Part shown: positions 37,281 through 44,478 of the stretch, one piece after another
How positions within the stretch are numbered: the stretch's first letter is position 1
Layout of the letters: each line of letters opens with the position of its first letter
From: Chitinophaga eiseniae
GTDB lineage: Bacteria; Bacteroidota; Bacteroidia; Chitinophagales; Chitinophagaceae
Direction of reading: 5' to 3'
Length of the DNA stretch: 64,000 bases
Assembly (NCBI RefSeq): GCF_012641265.1
Contig: NZ_JABAHZ010000010.1
Coordinates: 62,001-126,000, forward strand
The notes under the pieces: generated by a model
What the model was told of the DNA's origin: nothing
Databases searched by the model: none
Seen by the model: the letters and a program-made list of their open reading frames with translations, nothing else
Program-made: the position numbers and the translations under genes

Positions 37281-37305
37281 GGACTGCCGGTGATGCCGGC
37301 AGTTC
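37281..37305 (+). terminator. Attenuator-like hairpin between precursor and ligase
   Basis: GACTGCCGG and CCGGCAGTTC form an 8-base perfect stem extended by one wobble pair, with loop TGATG. It lies 40 bases after the precursor stop and just before the ligase start. The T tract is poor, so it may reduce rather than stop transcription, or protect the precursor mRNA. A second stem TTCCGTT/AACGGAA lies at 37252-37274. Confidence 0.5.
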
Positions 37306-37328
37306 TTACTCCTCAACACCATATTTTT

Positions 37329-38303
37329 ATGTCACAACAGATCCTCATATTAAGTCAGTCGCACCTGGAAGGGGCTACAGACGCTGTTTGCCAGTGGATG
37401 AACCATTTGCAGATACCTTATCTGCGGGTGAATGGAGAGGATTTTTTCCATTTTCAAAGCCTGGCCGATTTGCCGGACAACGCCAGCATAGCAGCGGTCT
37501 AGTACCGGAGAAAGATCAACAGCTTTCCGGTGAAATATAGTTTCAAACAACCCGACTTCCAAACGCAATACACCATCAAACGCTTCCTGGTAGATGAATT
37601 TAACGGGCTGTACGCTTACCTGTTTCATACCATCGACCGGCAGAAATGGTTGAATGACCCCATCTCAGAAGATAACCTCAATAAATTGCACGTGCTGGCC
37701 CTGGCCTGTAAATACGGGATTAAAACGCCTTTCACAGAAGTAGTTACTACTAAAGCAATGATCGTTCAATGGTTGGATACCTACCCCGAACTGATTGTAA
37801 AGCCGCTGAGTGAATGCATTTTCCTGGAAGATGCCAGTGGTGGGCAATATAAGATGCTGACAAAAACGATCAGTCCTGCTAACCTACAGGCAGTACCTGA
37901 GCAATTTTTTCCCTCCCTGGTACAGGAAAAAATTAATAAGAAATTTGAAATCCGTACCGTGTACCTGGAAGGAACCTGTTATTCTATGGCCATCTTCTCC
38001 CAAAACAATAAACGTACAAAAGATGATTTCCGTGATTATGATACGCAACGCCCCAACAGAACAGTGCCGTATCAATTGCCGGCGGAGCTGGAACAGCAGT
38101 TGCACCAACTGATGCAATCATTAGGTTTCCGTACCGGTTCTATCGACCTGATGGTAGATATGCACGGGAACTACTACTTCCTGGAGATCAACCCCGCAGG
38201 TCAGTTCGGCATGGTGTCTTATCCCTGTAATTATTTCCTGGAGAAGAAATTAGCCCAGGCGCTCCATAAAAATAGCATATATGAAGAAGAAATTTACCAG
38301 TAA
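37329..38303 (+). pseudogene. ATP-grasp peptide maturase (grasp-with-spasm type), in-frame TAG at 37500
   Basis: ATG 37329 starts QQILILSQSHLEGATDAV and runs 57 residues to TAG at 37500-37502; the same frame then continues to 38303. Reading through gives AAV-stop-YRRKINSFP; in these ligases this place carries VWYRR, so the stop replaces a Trp codon (TGG to TAG). The rest holds the ATP-grasp core (ELIVKPLSE, EKINKKFEIRTVYLEG, the metal-binding TGSIDLMVD and FLEINPAGQFGMVSYP). Family enzymes use ATP to form side-chain ester or amide bonds in precursor peptides. Re-initiation at GTG 37530 would lack the N-terminal peptide-binding part. It is likely inactive unless the stop is read through. Confidence 0.8.
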
Positions 38304-38460
38304 CCTCAAAGATAAAAAAGGATTACCCTTATCGCTGTACTTCCTCGATAAAAGCCGCCCACAGCCGGCAGGGCCCATTCTTAAATTTGAGAAAGCCCGG
38401 AAGATCAATGCAGATGGCTTCGAGCTATTTAGTTTTTATAAAGCGATTTCCAAATTCTGA
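38281..38460 (+). CDS. 59-residue basic protein overlapping ATP-grasp gene, unknown
   Basis: ATG 38281 begins inside the last 23 bases of the ligase gene, in another frame. It gives MKKKFTSNLKDKKGLPLSLY and continues with PILKFEKARKINADGFELFSF to a TGA at 38458. The overlap start is typical of coupled genes in such operons. It has no signal peptide, no KGG motif and no SPASM cysteines, so it is not the usual radical-SAM/SPASM partner. It may be a small accessory protein or the remaining start of a longer gene. No family recognised. Confidence 0.55.
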   Translation: MKKKFTSNLKDKKGLPLSLYFLDKSRPQPAGPILKFEKARKINADGFELFSFYKAISKF

Positions 38461-38639
38461 TCTTGCACTGATTAAAAGGCAATGCAGACGTTGTGACGCA
38501 GGATCTGCGGCTGATAGAACGATTCTTTTACCAGTTGAGGAAGCTGTTGCGGTTTGAATAGATGGTCAATCGGATTGTCGTTTTTGTACTATTCCCTCAT
38601 AGTAAGGAGTGCTAAATTTATTCCTTAAAACACTATTTT
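38461..38639. other. Non-coding gap with possible gene remnant and promoter
   Basis: On the minus strand, 38472-38588 reads 38 sense codons to a stop (with DNPIDHLFKPQQLPQ and SFYQPQILRHN), which looks protein-like but has no start and is closed upstream by TAG. The plus strand of the same stretch also reads open for 29 codons. A TAAATTTA box at 38613 and TTTG at 38583 may serve the gene at 38640. The sequence could be a decayed gene end. Confidence 0.3.
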
Positions 38640-39047
38640 ATGGAAAGTAAAACACGAGAAGAAAAGCTGTGCAGCAAATGGAATGCAGTTACTAAAATAG
38701 CTGCGATGCTGTTAATAGGCGTATTCGGTACTTTAGCTGTAAGCGCCCAGACGCTTCCTCCGCCTAACCCTCCTCAGACCGCACCGGTGCTGACAACGTT
38801 TGAACGGGAGTATAACTACGGCTACCAGGAAGGTGAAGGGTTTGCCAGCAGGAAAGACCGTGCTAATTACGAATGGTTCCTGGCAAAATATTATGAAGGA
38901 CTGAATATGTATCCGGAAGATGCAGATTTCTACCAGGGGAGGATACAGGGGCTTACCTATGGCTGGTTGGAGAATCAGCCGGAGAGAGATTTCTCTACAT
39001 ACAACAAGTTGCTGAAATCCTTACAACGGAATTCCGCAGAAAAATAA
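38640..39047 (+). CDS. Small exported protein, unknown
   Basis: The 135-residue protein has a charged N-tail (MESKTREEKLCSKWN) and a hydrophobic segment (AAMLLIGVFGTLAVSAQ, ending near residue 37) that fits a signal peptide. A proline-rich spacer (PPPNPPQTAP) follows, then an aromatic-rich helical part with YNYGYQEGEGFASRKDR and WFLAKYYEGL. The length and spacing of Tyr/Trp residues do not match a family I know. It sits behind the RiPP-type locus, has its own promoter-like box and a strong terminator, so it may be independent. Confidence 0.65.
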   Translation: MESKTREEKLCSKWNAVTKIAAMLLIGVFGTLAVSAQTLPPPNPPQTAPVLTTFEREYNYGYQEGEGFASRKDRANYEWFLAKYYEGLNMYPEDADFYQGRIQGLTYGWLENQPERDFSTYNKLLKSLQRNSAEK

Positions 39048-39066
39048 ATTGTTTAATAGGGGGTGA

Positions 39067-39100
39067 GTGCGTCTGTACGGTTGTACAGGCGCACTTTTTT
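39067..39100 (+). terminator. Rho-independent terminator
   Basis: The 12-base arms GTGCGTCTGTAC and GTACAGGCGCAC pair with one G-U pair around a 4-base loop and are followed by TTTTTT. It ends the 38640 gene, facing the convergent hydrolase gene. Confidence 0.92.
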
Positions 39101-39107
39101 GTAAATA

Positions 39108-39998
39108 TTATTGCTTCGCTGTTTCTTTGTCCAGGAATCGTTCAACCATGGGAATCACGTAATCGGCTTCATGGGAGCCGGATTTCAGGGTCGTTATTTC
39201 TTCAATATATTCCCCGTGTACGCCTGGTATAATGGCGAGTGCGGAATGAGACAGTAGCCGGTGCATGGCTATCGCATGCTCGGGCTGTATAGCATCCTGG
39301 TCGGCAACGATAATCAGCGCGGGGGCAAGAATAGCCTTGAGTTGTTCATCTGGTATATCCCTGAAGTTGAGCACTCTTTTTACATCTTTGTCGTGCATGT
39401 TCTGCAACCCGGCAGCATTAGGCGCCACTTGCAAATAAGCGGTTTTAAGTTCGGCGGGCATATTACTCAGCTGTGCCTGTTTCATGAAATCCCAGAACCC
39501 TGGAGGCATGCCATTGCGTTTGTACAACGCAGAACCCAGCACCATTTTATCGACGATTTCCGGGTGGCGGATGGCTACTTGCAGGGTGGTGGTGCCACCA
39601 TTGCTGAATCCAAAGAAGTCGGCTTTATTGATATGCAGCTGTTGCAGCAGCGCAGCTACATCGTCGGCATCCTGTTCAAAGGTGAGGTCTTTTGCCCGGT
39701 CGCTGGTTCTGCCATGTGCCTGTAGTTCCACGGCAATGAGTTGCCGGTGCTGCGCCAGCAGGGGAATTACCCTTCCGAAGGTAGTTTGAATGGTAGAACC
39801 GCCGCCATGGAGCAGTACCAGCGGCTTTCCTTCTCCATAAATTTCATAATACATTTTAATCCCGTTCACATCCGCATAACCATATTTGTTGGGAAGGCTA
39901 TCTTTCGTTGATGGCGGGGTAGTGCTTACCTGTCGGATATTGTTGAACGACGACAGCAGCAGCCATGCCGCAGCGATGTATATAGTGAATGTTTTCAT
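39108..39998 (-). CDS. Exported alpha/beta hydrolase
   Basis: The 296-residue protein has an N-terminal hydrophobic segment (IYIAAAWLLLSSF) that fits a signal peptide or anchor. The alpha/beta-hydrolase fold is shown by the oxyanion motif LLHGGGST, the nucleophile Ser132 in GFSNGG, a probable acid Asp in VADQD (233/235) and His261 in GVHGEY. It acts on an ester or similar small substrate that cannot be named. It is 9 bases downstream of the AHSA1-type gene and thus probably in the ArsR-controlled operon starting at 40860. Confidence 0.88.
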   Translation of the reverse strand: MKTFTIYIAAAWLLLSSFNNIRQVSTTPPSTKDSLPNKYGYADVNGIKMYYEIYGEGKPLVLLHGGGSTIQTTFGRVIPLLAQHRQLIAVELQAHGRTSDRAKDLTFEQDADDVAALLQQLHINKADFFGFSNGGTTTLQVAIRHPEIVDKMVLGSALYKRNGMPPGFWDFMKQAQLSNMPAELKTAYLQVAPNAAGLQNMHDKDVKRVLNFRDIPDEQLKAILAPALIIVADQDAIQPEHAIAMHRLLSHSALAIIPGVHGEYIEEITTLKSGSHEADYVIPMVERFLDKETAKQ

Positions 39999-40007
39999 CT
40001 GATGTCA

Positions 40008-40496
40008 TTAGTTTTGATGAAGTAATGTCCGCATTTTATCCAGCATTTGCAGCCAGCTGGGATAGGCGCCGGTTTTCTTTGCCAGTTCCTGGGAAACAGT
40101 TTGATGCAGTTGCAATTTAGTTTTCCCATCTTCCGTAGTAAAGGTGACGGTTACCAGCGTAGCGCCGGGCCAGTCGGCGTCCATACCGACGTCTACGGGG
40201 TTGATAGGCTGACCGTTTTCATCTGCATTGACTAGCGTAAATACAATTTTTGTATGGGGCAGGATCTCCTTGTATTCACCAATGGCCCAGCAGTCGCCGT
40301 ATTGCGGGTTCCTGATGCAGGAATGAAATTGCCCACCCGGTGCTATATCCAGTTTTTTGAAGAAGATAGTACAGCCTTCCGGGGCATACCATTTCATTAA
40401 TTTATCAGGATCTGTCCATGCGCTGAAAACTTTTTCAGCACTGGCATTGAACGTTTCTTCGATGAATACTTCGTTATTGTTGACGCGATTTTCCAT
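40008..40496 (-). CDS. SRPBCC / AHSA1-type domain protein
   Basis: I place the start at the ATG at 40496 (MENRVNNNEVFIEE); a longer frame would run into the ArsR gene. The 162-residue product is a single START-like SRPBCC domain: ETFNASAEKVFSAWTDPDKL, WYAPEGCTIFFKKLDIAPGG and TFTTEDGKTKLQLHQTV are typical of the AHSA1 branch. These small lipid- or ligand-binding proteins are usually found next to ArsR regulators, as here, with 4 bases between the genes. Ligand unknown. Confidence 0.88.
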   Translation of the reverse strand: MENRVNNNEVFIEETFNASAEKVFSAWTDPDKLMKWYAPEGCTIFFKKLDIAPGGQFHSCIRNPQYGDCWAIGEYKEILPHTKIVFTLVNADENGQPINPVDVGMDADWPGATLVTVTFTTEDGKTKLQLHQTVSQELAKKTGAYPSWLQMLDKMRTLLHQN

Positions 40497-40500
40497 GATA

Positions 40501-40860
40501 CTATTTTTTAGAGGTGGTACGTTTGTTTTTTTTCGAAGGTGCCGGTATTTCATCCTGTTCAATAAAGTCTTTCAGGGCTTTCATCCTGCCTGTCCATAGT
40601 TTATGGTATTGGGCTACCCATTCATGTACTTCATTGAGCCTTTCCAGTTTGGCTTCGCAGAAGCGTTCCCTGCCCGATTGTTTTATATGTAGCAGTCCGC
40701 ATTCAGAGAGGACTTTAAGATGCAGGGAAATAGCCTGGCGGCTCACGTCAAATTGCTCCGCAATGGTGTTGACGTTGACGGGTTGCCGGGCTATCATCCC
40801 GATGATGGCCCGTCGTGTTGGATCGGCAATGGCCTGAAAAACATCTCTGCGTGCTTCCAT
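40501..40860 (-). CDS. ArsR-family winged-helix repressor
   Basis: ATG 40860 (MEARRDVFQAIADPTRR) is the start; an in-frame TTG at 40869 lies inside the operator. The 119-residue protein has the ArsR fold with IADPTRRAIIGMIARQPVNV, the recognition helix FDVSRQAISLHLKVL and wing region LLHIKQSGRERFCE, then a basic tail (SKKNKRTTSKK). No metal-binding Cys pair (CxC) is visible, so it belongs to the non-metal group paired with AHSA1 proteins. It most likely represses its own three-gene operon through the double palindrome just upstream. Confidence 0.92.
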   Translation of the reverse strand: MEARRDVFQAIADPTRRAIIGMIARQPVNVNTIAEQFDVSRQAISLHLKVLSECGLLHIKQSGRERFCEAKLERLNEVHEWVAQYHKLWTGRMKALKDFIEQDEIPAPSKKNKRTTSKK

Positions 40861-40864
40861 GATA

Positions 40865-40912
40865 TGCAAGTATTTGCTTGCAAATTTATATGCAAGTATT
40901 CACTTGCACAAA
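40865..40912 (-). promoter_or_regulatory. Promoter with two ArsR operator palindromes
   Basis: On the minus strand, TTTG (40909-40912) and TAAATTTG (40881-40888) have a 20-base spacer and match Bacteroidota -33 and -7 boxes. Two near-identical palindromes, TGCAAG-N6-CTTGCA, lie at 40865-40882 and 40891-40908, 26 bases centre to centre. One fills the spacer and the other overlaps the start region. Bound repressor would block polymerase directly. Confidence 0.88.
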
Positions 40913-41049
40913 TTTTTTTTGAACGGCGCGTATGAAATAATTACAAACGGGGGAAAATGGGGCCACCCTGCCATTTCGATCAGCGTTATTTTTAAATCCT
41001 TCAAAATATCCTAATTTGCGCCCTTAAGTTCTTTCTTCACCTTTTATCA

Positions 41050-41220
41050 AGCAGCAAAGGTTCCCACATCACGTGGGATTAATAGGGAATTGCGTGTAAA
41101 TCGCAAGCTGTCCCGCAACTGTAAGTAACCAGAAAATTTTTACCCTTGTTGTCCACTGTCTCTGTTGAATAGAGATGGGAAGGACGGTAAAAATGTTACA
41201 AGCCAGGAGACCTGCCTTTA
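41050..41220 (+). promoter_or_regulatory. Cobalamin (B12) riboswitch
   Basis: The class signature is present in order: AAGGTTCCC (41057-41065), TTAATAGGGAAT (41089-41100), GTGTAAATCGCAAGCTGTCC from 41104, CCCGCAACTGTAAG (41112-41125) and the B12 box AGCCAGGAGACCTGCC (41201-41216). It would bind adenosyl- or methylcobalamin and normally represses B12 uptake or synthesis genes. None follows here; the next gene, 250 bases on, is a thioesterase. Upstream (40913-41049) only a promoter region is expected. Confidence 0.93.
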
Positions 41221-41308
41221 TGCAATTGACAATGCTTTCGTGGAATGAAGCAGCTGTTGAACTGATATACGCTTTAGCCCGCCCCCGCAGGGGCCGGAAT
41301 GAATCATT

Positions 41309-41373
41309 ATGCGTATCACTCACACTACTTTTTTCTTGCAGCATTGCTGATGTATCAAAGAGCTTTTAACTGA
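41309..41373 (+). pseudogene. Signal-peptide-like remnant after B12 riboswitch
   Basis: ATG 41309 reads MRITHTTFFLQHC and stops at 41348. Adding one T in the TTTTTT run would give MRITHTTFFLAALLMYQRAF, a good signal peptide, ending at TGA 41371. This looks like the start of an exported protein, such as a cobalamin TonB receptor, that lost its frame and its body. A short GC-rich stem lies at 41278-41296. The rest, up to 41470, shows no gene. Confidence 0.45.
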
Positions 41374-41470
41374 TTTTTTATCAAATTAAAAGATGCAGCA
41401 TGCAAACACTCCATCCTGGCTACCCGCGGATAGGCAGCCTGTGGAATTATTCTTATAAAAAAATAATAAC

Positions 41471-41851
41471 ATGAACCAGGACAAGATAGATCAATCTGTT
41501 ACCCGGATATTTAAAGCCGTATTCCCCGATAGTATCAATCACTATGATACGTTGTTTGGCGGTACTGCCATGGCCCTGATGGACGAAGTAGCCTTTATCA
41601 CCGCCACCCGCTACAGCCGCCAGAAAATGGTGACGGTGAGCAGCGATCGTATCGACTTTACCAAACCTATTCCCGCAGGTACCATTATCGAGTTGGTAGG
41701 TATCGTATCGTTTGTTGGTAATACCAGCCTCAAAGTAAGAGTAGAGGTGTTTATCGAGCAAATGTACTCAACAGTGCGGGAGAAGGCCATCACAGGAGAA
41801 TTTACCTTCGTGGCCATTGACAACGACAAGCGCCCGGTAAAAATTGATTGA
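41471..41851 (+). CDS. Acyl-CoA thioesterase, hotdog fold
   Basis: The 126-residue single hotdog domain contains VFPDSINHYDTLFGGTAMAL followed by MDEVAFITATR, the active-site region of the YciA/BFIT-type acyl-CoA hydrolases with Asn, His, Gly-Gly and Asp in the usual order. VTVSSDRIDFTKPIPAG and ELVGIVSFVGNTSLKVRVEV complete the sheet. It hydrolyses acyl-CoA thioesters in the cytoplasm. It ends directly at a 26-base inverted repeat shared with the convergent ohr gene. The upstream riboswitch may or may not control it. Confidence 0.9.
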   Translation: MNQDKIDQSVTRIFKAVFPDSINHYDTLFGGTAMALMDEVAFITATRYSRQKMVTVSSDRIDFTKPIPAGTIIELVGIVSFVGNTSLKVRVEVFIEQMYSTVREKAITGEFTFVAIDNDKRPVKID

Positions 41852-41852
41852 T

Positions 41853-41909
41853 GATATAAATATGATAAAAGCCTCCCCGCCCGGGGGAGGCTTTTATCAT
41901 ATTTATATC
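41853..41909. terminator. Bidirectional terminator, 26-base perfect stem
   Basis: Left arm 41853-41878 and right arm 41884-41909 are perfect reverse complements with loop GCCCG. The GC core GCCTCCCC is flanked by A and T runs on both sides, so it ends both the thioesterase gene and the convergent ohr gene, whose stop codons lie 1-2 bases from each arm. Confidence 0.93.
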
Positions 41910-41911
41910 GT

Positions 41912-42334
41912 TTACACCAATGAAATGCTCACCGGTATATTATTTCGCGTGGCCTTGGAGTAAGGGCAATTGGCATGCGCGCTATCAATCAGCTGCTGTG
42001 CCAGCGATGCTTCCAATCCGGGTAGCGCTACGTATAACCGTGCCTGTAAGCTGTATTGTCCGTCGTTCAGCACCAGGTCTATTTCCGCATTAACGGCGGT
42101 TTGTTCCGGCAGTTTAATTTTCAACGCATGAGCGGCCAATCCCATAGCGCCAATAAAGCAGGCCGACCATCCGGCAGCAAACAGCTGTTCGGGGTTGGTA
42201 CCTTTGCCGCTGCCAGGTGCTCCCAATGAAATATCCAGTTGCCCATCGGTGCTGATAGCCTTTCCTTCGCGGCCGCCGGTAGTATGTGTTTTGCCGGTGT
42301 ACAATGTTCTTGCTTGCGTGTTGATTGTTTGCAT
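41912..42334 (-). CDS. ohr: Organic hydroperoxide resistance protein (Ohr/OsmC family)
   Basis: The 140-residue protein has the two redox Cys of Ohr: Cys59 in FAAGWSACF and Cys123 in HANCPYSKAT. The conserved GTNPEQL lies before the first. It also has the N-terminal TGGREG segment that carries the catalytic Arg. Ohr reduces organic hydroperoxides using lipoylated proteins as electron donors in the cytoplasm. No MarR/OhrR gene is adjacent. It is 21 bases downstream of an exported hydrolase in the same orientation, so it may share a transcript. Confidence 0.93.
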   Translation of the reverse strand: MQTINTQARTLYTGKTHTTGGREGKAISTDGQLDISLGAPGSGKGTNPEQLFAAGWSACFIGAMGLAAHALKIKLPEQTAVNAEIDLVLNDGQYSLQARLYVALPGLEASLAQQLIDSAHANCPYSKATRNNIPVSISLV

Positions 42335-42355
42335 ATAAAATGTTTTTTTGTGAAG

Positions 42356-43159
42356 TTATTGTTGTGTATGTGCAGCGGCGATGATAACATTGGCCACCGC
42401 TTCTGGTTGGGAGATAAAAACGACGTGACTGCCTTTGATTTCGGTAATATGATCGCCCGCTCTTTTATACATGCGGCGTTGTATATCTGGGTGCAGGGCA
42501 TGATCATCGGTTGCTACAATCCCATAGCTGGGCTTATTTTTCCAGGCTACCTGCGATACGGGAGCGCCAAAGCATGCTGCAAAAATAGGTACCTGTGAGG
42601 CAGCCATGAAGTTGGAGGTTTCGATGGGCAGGTCTGCTGAAAAGCCGTTGTGAAACTGTGCTGCATCAAAATAAATCACGCCTTTGTCGTCGGGAGGAAG
42701 GATGCCTGAAGGTTCTGTGGCAGGTCCTGAACCGGCCAGCTGCGCGGTGTTTTCACCTTTGTCGGGCTGAAAGGCGGCAATATATACCAGGGCTGCTACC
42801 TTGGGATGTGTGCCTGCTTCGGTGATTACGGTACCGCCCCAGGAATGTCCTACCAGCACACAGGGGCCGTCTTGTTTGTCGAGGATATTCTGGGTAGCGG
42901 CCACATCATCTTTCAATGACGTAAGCGGATTTTGCACCACTGTTACATGATACCCTTTGGCAGTGAGAATGTTGAATAATGCTTTGTAACCGGAACCATC
43001 TGCGAAGGCACCATGTACTAAAACAATATTCCTGATATCCTTTGTATGTGGATCGTTGCCATCGGAAGCTGCCATGGTAGCTAGCGCAGGAAGACATAGC
43101 AGGAGGAAAGCGGTGAATCGTAAACTTTCCTGGATACGCTGTAAAGACATTTTTTTCAT
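42356..43159 (-). CDS. Exported alpha/beta hydrolase (EstC/salicylate-esterase-like)
   Basis: The 267-residue protein has a signal peptide (LRFTAFLLLCLPALATMA). The family pattern is LVHGAFADGSGY, nucleophile Ser106 in VGHSWGGTVI, probable acid Asp218 in ATDDHALHP and His245 in IKGSHVVFISQP. This matches the short-lid group of hydrolases that includes plant methyl-salicylate esterases and bacterial EstC-like proteins, with a periplasmic location here. Natural substrate unknown. It lies between a DUF1223 gene and ohr, all on the minus strand. Confidence 0.88.
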   Translation of the reverse strand: MKKMSLQRIQESLRFTAFLLLCLPALATMAASDGNDPHTKDIRNIVLVHGAFADGSGYKALFNILTAKGYHVTVVQNPLTSLKDDVAATQNILDKQDGPCVLVGHSWGGTVITEAGTHPKVAALVYIAAFQPDKGENTAQLAGSGPATEPSGILPPDDKGVIYFDAAQFHNGFSADLPIETSNFMAASQVPIFAACFGAPVSQVAWKNKPSYGIVATDDHALHPDIQRRMYKRAGDHITEIKGSHVVFISQPEAVANVIIAAAHTQQ

Positions 43160-43245
43160 TTTTTGTGCTGTTTTATTAGTGGATTAATCAGCCAGGCCGG
43201 CTGCTTCGATAATAGCGTTGGTAAATATTCCTGGTGTTTCGGCAA

Positions 43246-44013
43246 TTAGTGAAGGTCTGCTTTGGTGGCCGCGATAATTTTCCCGTTTGTATCGTTTTGC
43301 ACAAAGCCAATCAGTTCCCAGTCAGCGTTGTTAAACCCGGCAGGAAGCGGGAGTGTGGCGTGATTGCTTTCCTTAGTATTCACCGTCGTGAGCTGTTGTA
43401 CAATTTGTACATGTGATAATTTTCTGCCGGCATTTTCGCCGGCCCTCACCTGGCTTTGCCCGTTTTTTTGTACCAGTGCCAGCAGCAGGTGGGTATTTTT
43501 CCGGGGAGATGATAACTGCCAGTTTACTTCCAGTTGGCGCGCTGCGGAACGCGCCTGCAATGTCAGGCTGGCGCCTGCGGGTTGATCCAGCGCGGTGTTG
43601 ACTGCCCGCTTTACGGCAGTTACATCGGAGCCTATCATTTCACGACTGCCGTTGATCACCATTTGTGGCGTATACACGGTGGACAGTCCCAGCCAGGAAG
43701 CATATTGTTGCTGCCTTTCAGAAAAGGCATGTTGACTGTAGGAGTCGCGCCAGCCCTGGTGATCCCAGTAGTCTACGTGGAAGGCTAGCAGGTATAATGG
43801 CTGGCCGTTGCTTTCCTGTTCCAGCCTGGCCAGCAGTTCATCGGCAGGCGGACAGCTGGAGCAGCCTTCGGAAGTAAACAGCTCTACTACGGCAAATCCT
43901 TTGGTGCTATCGGTGTTAGTTACCAACGGTCCGTTGTTGTTGCCCAGTACATTGGTGCAGGCGCCCAGCAGGCTGCTAAGCGAAAAGATGGCAGTGATGA
44001 TCAGTGATTTCAT
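43246..44013 (-). CDS. DUF1223 thioredoxin-like lipoprotein
   Basis: The lipobox LLGAC puts the lipidated Cys at residue 19. The body of the 255-residue protein starts with the DUF1223 signature VVELFTSEGCSSCPPADELL, with a CxxC pair at Cys51 and Cys54. FHVDYWDHQGWRD and TPQMVINGSREMIGSD follow. The fold is thioredoxin-related, and a redox role in the periplasm is likely but not established for the family. It sits in a minus-strand run with a P460 haem protein and a small lipoprotein. Confidence 0.9.
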   Translation of the reverse strand: MKSLIITAIFSLSSLLGACTNVLGNNNGPLVTNTDSTKGFAVVELFTSEGCSSCPPADELLARLEQESNGQPLYLLAFHVDYWDHQGWRDSYSQHAFSERQQQYASWLGLSTVYTPQMVINGSREMIGSDVTAVKRAVNTALDQPAGASLTLQARSAARQLEVNWQLSSPRKNTHLLLALVQKNGQSQVRAGENAGRKLSHVQIVQQLTTVNTKESNHATLPLPAGFNNADWELIGFVQNDTNGKIIAATKADLH

Positions 44014-44036
44014 GAGATGAATATTTTAGTAGTGAA

Positions 44037-44471
44037 TTATTGTGGATCACAAGGATACCAGGCTGGTTGTAAGGATTGTATGAAGGCGGTTCTGGCAGCG
44101 GCGTCGCTGGCGGCAGTGGCGCCGTTGTACGGCCTGAACTGGTAAGCGGGTGGTTGTCCGTTGGTAACAGGCGTCATATCTACTGTTTCCACGCTTAACA
44201 GTTCCCCGTTGATGTAGCTGCCATACCAGGATTGATTATCCTGTTCGCGGTAGGTAACCAGTTTGTATATGGCGCCAGTGGATGGTAAGTGCATGGCGGC
44301 TTTATTGCCATACAGCATGGCTACCGAATTGGCCTTTTCATTGATAACGGTGGTAATCACCTGGTAGCCGCTGTCGTTGAATGCATAAGGTCTGATAGCG
44401 GGTATGTGTTGTTTCGCCTGGGAACAGCTCATCAAAGCGGCAGCGAGGAGAATAAAATATAAGTAACGCAT
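44037..44471 (-). CDS. Small lipoprotein, unknown
   Basis: The 144-residue lipoprotein has lipobox AALMSC with Cys at residue 16. The mature part is beta-rich with YQVITTVINEKANSVAMLYGN and YKLVTYREQDNQSWYGSY, and ends WYPCDPQ. It begins 7 bases after the stop of the dihaem-type P460 gene, so it is almost certainly in the same operon and may act with that protein, but no domain is recognised. Confidence 0.75.
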   Translation of the reverse strand: MRYLYFILLAAALMSCSQAKQHIPAIRPYAFNDSGYQVITTVINEKANSVAMLYGNKAAMHLPSTGAIYKLVTYREQDNQSWYGSYINGELLSVETVDMTPVTNGQPPAYQFRPYNGATAASDAAARTAFIQSLQPAWYPCDPQ

Positions 44472-44478
44472 ATACGAA

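Noticed and set aside
41175-41369. 64-codon frame across the end of the cobalamin riboswitch
   Set aside because: It begins inside the riboswitch structure and has no recognisable protein features; the signal-peptide-like remnant in another frame is a better explanation.
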